Part shown: positions 1 through 6,744 of the stretch, piece by piece
How positions within the stretch are numbered: position 1 is the stretch's first letter
Layout of the letters: every line of letters starts with the position of its first letter
DNA from: an uncultured Eubacteriales bacterium
Lineage (GTDB): Bacteria > Bacillota > Clostridia > Oscillospirales > Butyricicoccaceae
Assembly (NCBI GenBank): GCA_934630445.1
Contig: CAKTWY010000116.1
Span: 1-7,760 of the forward strand
Length of the DNA stretch: 7,760 nucleotides
Reading direction: 5' to 3'
Position numbers and translations under genes: made by a program
Notes under the pieces: model-generated
What the model saw: the letters and a program-made list of their open reading frames with translations, nothing else
What the model was told of the DNA's origin: nothing
Database searches by the model: none

Positions 1-11
1 ATCTTAATCAT

Positions 12-20
12 AGGAGGTGA
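12..20 (+). promoter_or_regulatory. Ribosome binding site of rplJ
   Basis: The sequence AGGAGGTGA ends 6 bases before the ATG at 27. It is a near-perfect anti-16S match and fixes the rplJ start. Any L10-binding autoregulatory leader would lie upstream, outside the window. Confidence 0.9.
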
Positions 21-26
21 ATTGCA

Positions 27-608
27 ATGCCTAACGCAAAAGTTTTGGAGCAGAAAAAGCAGATCGTAGCGGATCTTGCGCATAAGATGCAAAATGCCGC
101 CGCGGGCGTGCTCGTCGATTATCAGGGCATTACCGTTGAGGCGGATACGAAGCTTCGCCGCGCGCTGCGCGAGGCGGGCGTCGAGTATTCTGTTGTGAAG
201 AATACGCTTACACGCTTTGCCGCCAACCAGATCGGCTTTGAAGCGCTTGATGAGAAGCTGAACGGCGTTTCAGCGCTCGCCATCAGCATGGAGGATCCCA
301 TCGCTCCGGCAAGGATCATCAACGATTTCATGAAGAAGAAGGAAAAGGAAAAGTTCCTTCGCATCAAGGCCGGTTTCGTCGAGGGCAAACTCGTCGATGA
401 GGCTGAGATCAAGCGCCTTGCCGAACTGCCGTCGAGAGAGGGTATGATCGCGCAGGTTCTCTATGGCTTCAATTATCCCATTACCCAGCTCGTTATCGCG
501 CTGGACGCGATCGCGAAGAAGTTCGAGGGCATGGACGACAAGTCGGTGTCCGAGCTTGTGGCTGCGGCTGCCGTTTCTGAGGCCGCGTCTGAGCCTGCCG
601 CAGAATAA
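27..608 (+). CDS. rplJ: 50S ribosomal protein L10
   Basis: L10 is the base of the ribosomal stalk. It binds 23S rRNA through its N-terminal domain and carries L7/L12 dimers on its C-terminal helix, helping to recruit translation GTPases. The 193-residue product shows the typical N-terminal region (KKQIVADLAHKMQNA, then a VDYQGITV strand and a VVKNTLTRFA segment) and a C-terminal helix around residues 152-170 (LVIALDAIAKKFE). It is about 25 residues longer than the roughly 165-residue proteins of E. coli and B. subtilis. The extra part is a low-complexity Ala/Ser/Glu-rich tail. The ATG at 27 is set by a strong Shine-Dalgarno sequence. rplL follows 57 bp later on the same strand, the universal rplJ-rplL order. 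In other bacteria L10 represses translation of this operon by binding its leader; that leader is not in the window. Confidence 0.97.
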   Translation: MPNAKVLEQKKQIVADLAHKMQNAAAGVLVDYQGITVEADTKLRRALREAGVEYSVVKNTLTRFAANQIGFEALDEKLNGVSALAISMEDPIAPARIINDFMKKKEKEKFLRIKAGFVEGKLVDEAEIKRLAELPSREGMIAQVLYGFNYPITQLVIALDAIAKKFEGMDDKSVSELVAAAAVSEAASEPAAE

Positions 609-665
609 TCCCGGCGGGATACCCGATTATGGGCACTAAAATAAAAAATTGGAGGTTTTACTACC

Positions 666-1037
666 ATGTCTAAAGTTTCTGAAATCATGGAAGCTGTAAA
701 AGAGCTCAAGGTTCTTGAGCTTGCCGAGCTCGTAAAAGCGCTCGAAGAAGAATTTGGCGTTTCCGCGACCCCGGTTGCGGTCGCTGGTCCTGCTGCTGGT
801 GCTGCGGCTCCTGCTGCGGAAGAGAAGACTGAGTTCACCGTCGTCCTCGCGGGCGCCGGCGCGAACAAGATCGCTACCATCAAGGTCATCCGTGAGATCA
901 CGGGTCTCGGCCTGAAGGAAGCGAAAGAGCTCGTTGACGGCGCTCCGAAGCCGGTCAAGGAGAACATTTCCAAGGACGAGGCGGAAGAGATCAAGAAGAA
1001 GCTCGAAGAAGCCGGCGCTCCTGTCGAAGTCAAGTAA
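666..1037 (+). CDS. rplL: 50S ribosomal protein L7/L12
   Basis: This is the multicopy stalk protein that stimulates the GTPase activity of elongation and initiation factors on the ribosome. At 123 residues it has normal length and all three parts. An N-terminal dimerisation domain spans about residues 1-34 and anchors it to L10. A flexible Ala/Gly/Pro hinge lies at about 38-52. The C-terminal factor-binding domain runs from about 54 to 123, with the conserved NKIATIKVIREITGLGLKEA segment. GGAGGT at 651-656 precedes the ATG at 666 at good spacing. The gene follows rplJ by 57 bp and is closed by a strong hairpin terminator 15 bp after its stop. No rpoB follows, so the usual rplJL-rpoBC continuity is broken here. 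Confidence 0.98.
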   Translation: MSKVSEIMEAVKELKVLELAELVKALEEEFGVSATPVAVAGPAAGAAAPAAEEKTEFTVVLAGAGANKIATIKVIREITGLGLKEAKELVDGAPKPVKENISKDEAEEIKKKLEEAGAPVEVK

Positions 1038-1052
1038 GCTGCGTGCATATCA

Positions 1053-1090
1053 AAAAGCTGCGATGCATCTGCATCGCAGCTTTTGTTTTT
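1053..1090 (+). terminator. Intrinsic terminator of the rplJL operon, probably bidirectional
   Basis: A perfect 14-bp stem (1053-1066 paired with 1071-1084, core GCTGCGATGC/GCATCGCAGC) closes a 4-base ATCT loop. It runs into TTTTGTTTTTT on the + strand. The other side begins with AAAAA, so transcripts arriving from the histidine kinase gene on the - strand would also see hairpin plus TTTTT. It sits between convergent transcription units, where a shared two-way terminator makes sense. Confidence 0.93.
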
Positions 1091-1181
1091 TCAGGTTTTT
1101 CTATGACTGTCGGAGGTCCTGAAACAGAAGTTTTTTGCACAGCAATTGAAAACAACAATGACCGCATATCAATGCAACCGA

Positions 1182-2939
1182 TTAGTCGCAGTCGAGCCAG
1201 GAGAACTCGAGTTCTGCTCTTGTGTAACCAGGCTTTTGCGGCTGGAAGGAAGCGGAAAGCGTGGCATTTTCTGCGCACGGCGTCAAATTCGCAGGGAAAG
1301 CAATATGAAAGACAGAGCCTTTTCCAAGTTCACTTTCTGCCCAGACGCGCCCGCGGTGCAGCTCGACAAGCGATTTCACGATCGACAGGCCAAGTCCGCT
1401 TCCCTCACAGGGGCGTGTCAGCAGATTGGTCTTAGACACATGCAGCTTGTCAAAAATGAGTGGAAGTGCCTCTGGAGCAATCCCAAAACCCGTGTCTGCC
1501 ACGCTGATTTGGATCTCTGTCTTGGTACGTGTCAAACACACCGTGATATGCCCGCCGCGCGCAGTGCATTTGATCGCATTTGACAGGAGATTGAGTACGG
1601 CGCGTTCCATTTTTTCCTGATCAAAGACAACTAGGGAAGACGACGGATCCAAATCACATTGATATTCGAGCGTCAGATCGCGCGAAAGCGCATACTGATT
1701 TACGGAGGACACAAGTTCATTCAGACAGGCATTCAGGTCACAAGGCTTCAAACAGGGCTGTATCTGTCCGTATTCAAGCTTTGTAACATCGATCAGATTA
1801 TTAGAAAGGCGCAGCAAACGAAAAGCATTCTGCCGGATATAGCGGAGAAATTTTTCATAATCGTCAGACATTGGATGCTGTTCCATGGAGAGCTTGATCT
1901 TAAAAAGTTCGAGTGTGGAGAGAATGACATTAATGGGCGTCTTAAACTCATGTGAAAAGTTCCCAAAGAATTCGGTACGCAGTTTTTCCAGCTTGATGGC
2001 GTTTTGCAGTTCAAGATTGCATTCTTCCACACGAATGCGTTCATGCAGTTCCTCATCGAGCTCCCGATGGAGAAAGATGTCATGCAGCTGCAGGGATAGA
2101 TGCGCGCAGAGCGTTGTCAGAAAAAAATGCTGCGCACTGGTGAGCGCATCCTCTCGAAAGGCCACGGTCAGACAGGCGAGTGTCATCGTCTGATATTTGA
2201 TGGGCAGAAAAATAATATTTTTTGCTTCCATTGCAGTCAGAATATCGCGTATCGCAGCATGCGGGTGCTGTTCTGTTGGGCATAGAATCGCTTCTCCCGT
2301 ATGGATCGCGCGATAGGAGAGGTAGTCCGCGGCGTTTAATGCCTGCAGCTCCGGCACAAGCGGGTGCAGGGAGGAGAATTGTCCTTTCCGATTAAAAAAG
2401 AATTCAATCAGCACGGTGTCGATGATTGAACCGATAGCGGTCTGTACATTTGCATAGATCGCGGAAATATTGCCCATGTCCGCAATACGGGAAAGATAGT
2501 CGGCGATCATACTCAGTTCAGGGCTTTGGGTTGAAGCATGGCTTTGCCCCTCGCACAGCCATGTTACGTCGTGCATCAAACCGACAGCGTATGCTCCGCG
2601 CTCCTGCGTGGCGGGAAAGTATGTAACATTATTTTCAAACCAGAGTATTTTACCCTGCACGGTAAATCGAATGATATCGTGCAGTTTTTCAGATGGGGGC
2701 AGGGTGTGGATCAGCTGGTATATGCGGCCAAGATCGTCATGAAGCACGTAAGCACTCAGAAGTGCATACGTGATGCGTGTTGCACGCGGCAGGCCCAACA
2801 GGTTGTAAAGCTGGTCAGAGCATGAAAAACAATCGCTTTGCCAGTTGTAAGTCCACCAATATGCCTGCGCGGCACTGGACAACAATTCGGCCATTTGAAT
2901 CGGGCTAACGGTGTTCTTCTCTTCCGGCGGCAACGACAT
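1182..2939 (-). CDS. Soluble PAS/GAF sensor histidine kinase
   Basis: This 585-residue sensor kinase probably phosphorylates the Spo0A-like regulator encoded just upstream. No membrane-spanning segment or signal peptide is visible, so it should sense a cytoplasmic signal. Domains in order: a PAS-like fold at about 20-128; a GAF-like domain at about 145-290; a predicted coiled-coil linker at about 289-322; a HisKA dimerisation domain with the phospho-accepting H330 in FSHEFKTP; and a HATPase_c domain at about 430-549. The ATPase motifs are an N box with N454 (LLSNAIK), a G1 box at 482-486 (DTGFG) and a G2 box at 513-518 (GSGLGL). All catalytic motifs look intact. About 35 residues of unknown role follow the ATPase domain. 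The ATG at 2939 is chosen because GAGGAG lies 8 bases upstream; the next ATG (2894) has no such site. This makes a 35-bp overlap with the regulator gene and suggests translational coupling. Assignment as a histidine kinase is secure; the ligand is unknown. Confidence 0.93.
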   Translation of the reverse strand: MSLPPEEKNTVSPIQMAELLSSAAQAYWWTYNWQSDCFSCSDQLYNLLGLPRATRITYALLSAYVLHDDLGRIYQLIHTLPPSEKLHDIIRFTVQGKILWFENNVTYFPATQERGAYAVGLMHDVTWLCEGQSHASTQSPELSMIADYLSRIADMGNISAIYANVQTAIGSIIDTVLIEFFFNRKGQFSSLHPLVPELQALNAADYLSYRAIHTGEAILCPTEQHPHAAIRDILTAMEAKNIIFLPIKYQTMTLACLTVAFREDALTSAQHFFLTTLCAHLSLQLHDIFLHRELDEELHERIRVEECNLELQNAIKLEKLRTEFFGNFSHEFKTPINVILSTLELFKIKLSMEQHPMSDDYEKFLRYIRQNAFRLLRLSNNLIDVTKLEYGQIQPCLKPCDLNACLNELVSSVNQYALSRDLTLEYQCDLDPSSSLVVFDQEKMERAVLNLLSNAIKCTARGGHITVCLTRTKTEIQISVADTGFGIAPEALPLIFDKLHVSKTNLLTRPCEGSGLGLSIVKSLVELHRGRVWAESELGKGSVFHIAFPANLTPCAENATLSASFQPQKPGYTRAELEFSWLDCD

Positions 2940-3666
2940 TGACAGGTCTCCTCTGCTGTTTGATATCTTCCGCTACCACGGTCAGAAAAAGGGCATTGGA
3001 CGGGCGTCTGCTGGTTCCAAATTTTTCAACAAGAATATGATTTGGACACGCAAAGATGCGTTCAATCGTCTTGCGAATCGCACTTTCAACGCTGTCAACA
3101 GAGGTGTTGTTGGATTTGGCGAGCGTGGCGTAGACCTGTTTGGCCAGGAGTTTTTCATCGTTTATCAGGAGCATTACGGCATCTATCATATAGTGGTAAC
3201 CAAGAACCTTTGTTGGAACGCCGAGCGACCGGATAAGAGAGGTCACCCGGGCGCGCAAATCGTCTGAAGGAGATTCGCTTTCTTCGATCAGCGGTGAGGC
3301 AATCAATTCGATACGGCTCTGCAGTTCCCGCAGGCCGTAAGGCTTGATCATGTAATAGCTTGCACCCAGGTGCATGGCTTTGCGAATGATTTGATCCTGA
3401 CCGATCGCGGAGGTGATGATAATCAGGGGCTGCTTTGCAGGAGGATTTTCCTGCAGGGATTCAAGAACAGAGATGCCGTCAAAGTTTGGCATAATCACGT
3501 CGAGTATCACCACATCCGGCAAAAGGCGATTGATGACCTCGAGCGTTTCTCTGCCGTTATGCGCTTTTCCGCAGCAGGTGAGGTGTTCCGTCATTTCCAA
3601 AAAGGTCTCCAGAATGTCGCAAAGCTCGCGGCTGTCGTCCGCAATCAGAATTCGAATTTTACTCAT
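2905..3666 (-). CDS. Spo0A-family response regulator (probable paralogue)
   Basis: This 253-residue phosphorylation-controlled transcription factor has an N-terminal receiver (about 3-120) with acidic pair D10/D11, phospho-acceptor D56 (ILDVIMP), T85 and K108 (MIKP). A short linker leads to a Spo0A_C DNA-binding domain (about 139-236) recognised by VTSLIRSLGVP, the GYHYM segment and SVESAIRKTIE. Receiver signatures such as GASYYMIKP also match Spo0A. Against my recollection of B. subtilis Spo0A, two arginines of the recognition helix (SRVERAIRH) are serines here (S192, S195), while E194 and R198 are kept. The region after FG (about 217) is about five residues shorter. It is not beside spoIVB, the usual spo0A neighbour, so I infer a paralogue rather than the master sporulation regulator. 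The ATG at 3666 has AAGGGGT upstream and begins the receiver exactly (MSKIRILIADD); the in-frame extension to 3720 has no support. A weak promoter-like pair (TTGTTT, 17 bases, AGATAA) in the 73-bp upstream gap is not convincing. Confidence 0.9.
   Translation of the reverse strand: MSKIRILIADDSRELCDILETFLEMTEHLTCCGKAHNGRETLEVINRLLPDVVILDVIMPNFDGISVLESLQENPPAKQPLIIITSAIGQDQIIRKAMHLGASYYMIKPYGLRELQSRIELIASPLIEESESPSDDLRARVTSLIRSLGVPTKVLGYHYMIDAVMLLINDEKLLAKQVYATLAKSNNTSVDSVESAIRKTIERIFACPNHILVEKFGTSRRPSNALFLTVVAEDIKQQRRPVNVVAAGREEHR
2948..2953 (-). promoter_or_regulatory. Kinase ribosome binding site inside the regulator gene
   Basis: GAGGAG on the - strand lies 8 bases before the kinase ATG at 2939 and within the last codons of the Spo0A-like gene. 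It decides the longer start of the kinase and implies that ribosomes finishing the regulator can initiate the kinase. Confidence 0.8.
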
Positions 3667-3730
3667 AAAAGCTACCCCTTCATTTGGCGACTTATCTGCC
3701 CGCAAAAAATCGGAAAACAAGGCTCAGCCT

Positions 3731-3755
3731 GGCGATCGGTTATTCGCCGATCACC
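3731..3755 (-). promoter_or_regulatory. Possible attenuator hairpin across the YjbQ stop codon
   Basis: On the - strand GGTGATCGG pairs with CCGATCGCC (nine pairs, one G-U) around a 7-base loop that contains the TAA stop of the YjbQ gene. A T-rich stretch (TTGTTTTCCGATTTTTT) begins about 11 bases further down rather than directly after the stem, so this is not a standard terminator. It may partly separate the upstream genes from the two-component pair. Confidence 0.3.
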
Positions 3756-4192
3756 TGAAAAACGATTTCACGGGAGCGGTCGCGCGTATCGCATTCGATC
3801 AGCGTGAGGTTTTGCCAGGGGCCGAGTGTGAGACGCCCGTTTATAAACGGAACTGTGATAAAAGGTGAAAGAAGCGCGGCTTTAATATGGCTCGAGCCGT
3901 TATCATCATGCCAGGTTTCATGATGGCGGTAGTGAATCACCCGGCCGGTTTCATCAGTATAGGGAGAAAAAATGTCCATCGCCGCTTTCAGGTCATGCCC
4001 GACAAGGCCCGGCTCATATTCGAGCGTCGTGAGGCCGGCCACGCCGCCTGTCGTAAAGCCGGTGATAATACCGGCGCTGATGTGATGTGTCTGGCATGCA
4101 AGGCGGACTGCCTCGGAAAAATCCTCCGTAACGTCAATCATGCCCATATGGGCCTTTGTGCGATATGTCTTGGTCGTGGAATAAACCAGCAT
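3740..4192 (-). CDS. YjbQ-family (UPF0047, COG0432) protein
   Basis: This is a small cytoplasmic protein of the YjbQ family, often named secondary thiamine-phosphate synthase because some members show weak thiamine phosphate synthase activity; the physiological role is unsettled. The 150-residue product shows the family core in order: a start strand (MLVYSTTKTYRTK), ITGFTTGGVAGLTTLEYEPGL (about 43-63), an HYRHHETWHDDNGSSH segment (about 87-102) with likely metal-binding histidines, KAALLSPFITVPFINGRL, LGPWQNLTLIECD and a basic RDRSREIVFQ tail. It belongs to the subgroup with WHDDNGSSH and without the histidine of the HTTAGI motif seen in other members. The ATG at 4192 has AAAGGA upstream and begins the conserved domain; the extension to 4240 would overlap the MATE gene. 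The MATE stop is only 17 bp upstream, so co-transcription is likely. No thiamine-linked gene or TPP riboswitch is visible, so a thiamine role here is unproven. Confidence 0.88.
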   Translation of the reverse strand: MLVYSTTKTYRTKAHMGMIDVTEDFSEAVRLACQTHHISAGIITGFTTGGVAGLTTLEYEPGLVGHDLKAAMDIFSPYTDETGRVIHYRHHETWHDDNGSSHIKAALLSPFITVPFINGRLTLGPWQNLTLIECDTRDRSREIVFQVIGE

Positions 4193-4209
4193 AGGAACCG
4201 TCCTTTCTA

Positions 4210-5547
4210 TTATTCGGTGCGCAGCGCATATTTTTTCCATCCGCCGCGATGAAAGCGAAAGATAAAAGCGGCTGCGCGGAAGATCCAGTCAAGCACCATC
4301 GACAGCCATACGCCGAGTGCGCCCATGTCCAGACGCACGCCGATGATATAGCTGAACAGGATGCGGAACGTCCACATTGAGAAGATGGAGATAACCATGG
4401 TAAAGCGTACGTCATTGGCCGCGCGCAGGGCGCTTGGAAGCGTGAATGCCGCAGGCCACAGCAGGATGGCGCAGCCGTCATGGATCAGAATCAGGAGCGC
4501 TGAAAGGCGCAGCGTTTCTGCAGAGAGATGATAGAAGCGTAGGGTCAGCGGCAGCGAGAGCAGAATCAGGGCGTTCACCCCGCCGGTAAAAAGATACGCG
4601 AGTTTTGTTAGCTTTTTTGCATAATGCGACGCCTGCGCAAGATCGCGCGCACCCACACATTGCCCCACAACGGTGATCATCGCCAGGCTCAGCGCCTGCC
4701 CGGGAATGCAGCCAAGGCTGTCAAAGTTGTTTGCCACGGCGTTGGCGGCGATCTGCACCGTGCCAAAACCGGATATCATGCTGACGACCAGCACCCGCCC
4801 AAGCTGAAAGAGGCTTGTCTCAAGACCGTTTGGAATGCCGATATACAAGATGCGGCGGATCAGCGCCCCCTTTGGGCGGAAGGCGGAAGCAGCGTCGATA
4901 TGGATTTCATGCAGCGGATTTTTCAGAAGAAAGTACGTCGCCGCTGCAGCGCCCGCACGGGAGACAAGCGTTGCCGCTGCGGCACCTGCCACGCCCCAAT
5001 GGAAAACAAAGATAAACAGGGTATTTCCAGCGATATTCAGAAGATTTGAAAAGAAGGAGATCATCATAGAGACCTTTGAATTGCCCATCGCGCGGAAGAG
5101 TGCGGCGCACGCATGATATAGCGCTATAAATGGATAGGATGCAAGCGAAAAACAGTAATAAATCAGGGCATTGTGCATCACATCGGCTGCAATTGAGCCG
5201 AAAAACAGACGGAGAATCACACGCCGCAGAAGAAACAGCGGAACGAGTGACGCAAGCGACAGAATAAGCGCGATGAAGATGAGCTGCCGCGCACTGTCAC
5301 ACGCGCCGTCTCGATCGTGCGCGCCCAGCATCTGAGCGGCGACGACGGCGCCTCCGGTGGCAAGCGCTGCGAAGAGATTGAGCATGAGGACGTTGATCAT
5401 ATCAACCAGAGATACACCTGAAACGGCCGCTTCGCCGAGCGAGGAGATCATCACGACATCAAACATGCCGATCGATACCGAGAGTACCTGCTCGATCAGA
5501 AGCGGCACGATGAGCTGCTTAAGATCTTTATTTGAAAAAAGGGGCAT
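4210..5547 (-). CDS. MATE-family multidrug/cation antiporter
   Basis: This integral membrane exporter belongs to the multi-antimicrobial extrusion family, which expels cationic drugs or metabolites in exchange for Na+ or H+. The 445-residue length is normal. The protein is hydrophobic throughout, with about 12 membrane segments in two related halves (roughly 12-205 and 235-432). The first half begins with the family pattern LKQLIVPLLIEQVLSVSIGMFDVVMIS followed by GEAAVSGVSLVD; the second has IGIPNGLETSLFQLGR and the QIAANAVANNFDSLGCIPGQ segment. The substrate cannot be predicted. The ATG at 5547 matches the family N-terminus. A GTG at 5610 would add 21 unconserved residues, has no ribosome site, and is rejected. 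The site before 5547 is weak (ACAGG about 8 bases upstream), and a small CCTG/CAGG hairpin precedes it, so translation may be modest. The upstream NYN gene ends 69 bp away and the YjbQ gene follows after 17 bp. Confidence 0.93.
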   Translation of the reverse strand: MPLFSNKDLKQLIVPLLIEQVLSVSIGMFDVVMISSLGEAAVSGVSLVDMINVLMLNLFAALATGGAVVAAQMLGAHDRDGACDSARQLIFIALILSLASLVPLFLLRRVILRLFFGSIAADVMHNALIYYCFSLASYPFIALYHACAALFRAMGNSKVSMMISFFSNLLNIAGNTLFIFVFHWGVAGAAAATLVSRAGAAAATYFLLKNPLHEIHIDAASAFRPKGALIRRILYIGIPNGLETSLFQLGRVLVVSMISGFGTVQIAANAVANNFDSLGCIPGQALSLAMITVVGQCVGARDLAQASHYAKKLTKLAYLFTGGVNALILLSLPLTLRFYHLSAETLRLSALLILIHDGCAILLWPAAFTLPSALRAANDVRFTMVISIFSMWTFRILFSYIIGVRLDMGALGVWLSMVLDWIFRAAAFIFRFHRGGWKKYALRTE

Positions 5548-5616
5548 AGGAAAAACCTGTCTTTTTGTCAGGATTTCGGTGGAACTGCCGCGTTGAGAGG
5601 CGCGCCGCACAAGACG

Positions 5617-6594
5617 CTAGTTTGTTTCCCGCAGGAGCGATACCTTTTTGATGCAGCCATTTTTCCCGCTGCTGGAGATGACGAGCCCGTCAATATCGTC
5701 GATAAAGGTAGAAAAATTGGCATATCCGTAATTTTTGACATTAAAGCTTGGATATTGGCCGGAGAGCCATTGATTCAGCAGGCTTAAATTCGTCGCGGTT
5801 CTGCCGCGCGCGGAGAGGTATTCCACGATCGACCCCTTGACCAGATCAATGTTTGACGGATTTTCCGCCAGACGGACAAACACCGTGTTTTTTGCCTTGG
5901 TCAACACAAGGCAGTCGAAGATGGAAAGAAATTTTGTCAGCTTGGTATATCCGTAATTTCGCACGTCGAAATCGGGGTAGCGTTTCAGAAGGCGGTCGCC
6001 CAGCTCGCCGATGCCGATGCCCGCGTCCTCGTCGCCGTTTTCATTGATGATATTGACGATCGCTTTCTGAATGGTGTCAATGTCCGTCATGTTTTCCGGC
6101 TCTTTGCTGCCGCGCGCGTCGTCCTTGTCCGGCGCGGATACGGGGGCAGGGGTGGCGTCTTCCGTCAGGATATCGAGATATTTGAAAATATTGCATGCGG
6201 TGCTGAAGGGCTTGGGCGTCTTTTTCTCCCCCATGCCGATGACCATCATGCCGGATTCGCGCAGGCGGACGGCCAGCTTTGTAAAGTCGCTGTCGCTGGA
6301 AACGATGCAGAAGCCCTCGACATTAGACGAGTAGAGAATGTCCATCGCATCGATGATGAGGGCGGAATCGGTCGCATTTTTTCCAAAGGTATAACTGTAC
6401 TGCTGGATCGGCGTAATCGAATTTTCGAGCAGGACGTTTTTCCAGCTCGCGGCGTTTGCGCTTGTCCAGTCACCGTAAATGCGTTTGTAGGTAACGATGC
6501 CGTAATTGGATACCTCGTCAAGAATATATTTGATATAGCGAAAGGAAACATTGTCCGCATCGATTAAAACGGCAAAACGCTTGTCGTCGTTCAT
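5617..6594 (-). CDS. NYN-domain putative RNase with two OST-HTH/LOTUS domains
   Basis: This 325-residue protein resembles LabA/MARF1-type architectures and probably acts on RNA. The N-terminal NYN (PIN-like nuclease) domain spans about 6-142. Its acidic residues fit a metal-dependent site: D12 and D14 in LIDADN, D76 in the NATDSALIIDAMD segment, and D101/D103 in SSDSDF. A charged, Pro-rich linker (about 145-168) follows. Two tandem OST-HTH/LOTUS domains then occupy about 171-243 and 247-318, each with the same core (RYPDFDVRNYGYTKL and QYPSFNVKNYGYANF). LOTUS domains in other proteins bind RNA, including G-rich forms. Nuclease activity and target are inferred, not seen. The ATG at 6594 is preceded by GGGGTG at usable spacing; a TTG at 6606 (four more residues, GGGGAT upstream) is the alternative. 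A good promoter lies at 6726-6754, giving a leader of about 120-125 bases. It is the first of five same-strand genes ending in the kinase. Confidence 0.9.
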   Translation of the reverse strand: MNDDKRFAVLIDADNVSFRYIKYILDEVSNYGIVTYKRIYGDWTSANAASWKNVLLENSITPIQQYSYTFGKNATDSALIIDAMDILYSSNVEGFCIVSSDSDFTKLAVRLRESGMMVIGMGEKKTPKPFSTACNIFKYLDILTEDATPAPVSAPDKDDARGSKEPENMTDIDTIQKAIVNIINENGDEDAGIGIGELGDRLLKRYPDFDVRNYGYTKLTKFLSIFDCLVLTKAKNTVFVRLAENPSNIDLVKGSIVEYLSARGRTATNLSLLNQWLSGQYPSFNVKNYGYANFSTFIDDIDGLVISSSGKNGCIKKVSLLRETN

Positions 6595-6718
6595 GGAGCA
6601 CCCCAATTCATCCCCATCACGCAGCGGCCGGACGGTCGTGCCGATAGAAGGAACGTAGTATCAAAAGACCCCGTGCCGCGCGTTTATATACGCACAGGAT
6701 GCAGGATCTTTCATTTAA

Positions 6719-6744
6719 TATACATATTATAACGCAAATGTATA
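6719..6744. promoter_or_regulatory. Candidate operator: 7-bp dyad around the -10 box
   Basis: TATACAT (6719-6725) and ATGTATA (6738-6744) are perfect inverted copies separated by 12 bases. Their centres are 19 bp apart, near two helical turns. The -10 hexamer (6726-6731) directly abuts one arm and the other lies in the -10/-35 spacer. A bound dimer would block the promoter. The arms are AT-rich, so chance is possible. Confidence 0.4.

Noticed and set aside
1022..1028. Perfect Spo0A box TGTCGAA at the end of rplL
   Set aside because: It lies in conserved codons (PVEVK) and not before a gene. About one 7-mer hit is expected by chance in a window of this size, and a second copy (7426-7432) is also inside a coding region.
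1091..1135. Second terminator from TTCAGG/CCTGAA followed by TTTTTT
   Set aside because: The stem is only about six pairs with a long loop, and the T-run is several bases away from it.
1043..1583. Open frames on the + strand downstream of rplL
   Set aside because: They overlap the kinase on the opposite strand, have no recognisable domain, and the first starts inside the terminator region.
2892..2894. Shorter kinase start at the internal ATG (2894), which would avoid overlap with the regulator
   Set aside because: No Shine-Dalgarno sequence precedes it, whereas GAGGAG sits 8 bases before the ATG at 2939.
5548..5610. GTG start extending the MATE protein by 21 residues
   Set aside because: It has no ribosome binding site, the added residues are unlike MATE N-termini, and the ATG at 5547 begins the conserved domain.
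1182..6606. Mobile element or phage-defence island carrying the - strand genes
   Set aside because: No transposase, integrase, tRNA, attachment-site repeats or terminal inverted repeats are visible, and the base composition does not change sharply.
6595..6720. TPP or other riboswitch in the leader of the NYN gene, prompted by the thiamine label of YjbQ
   Set aside because: I see none of the conserved TPP core (CUGAGA and the paired ACC/GAU elements) and no hairpin followed by a T-run.
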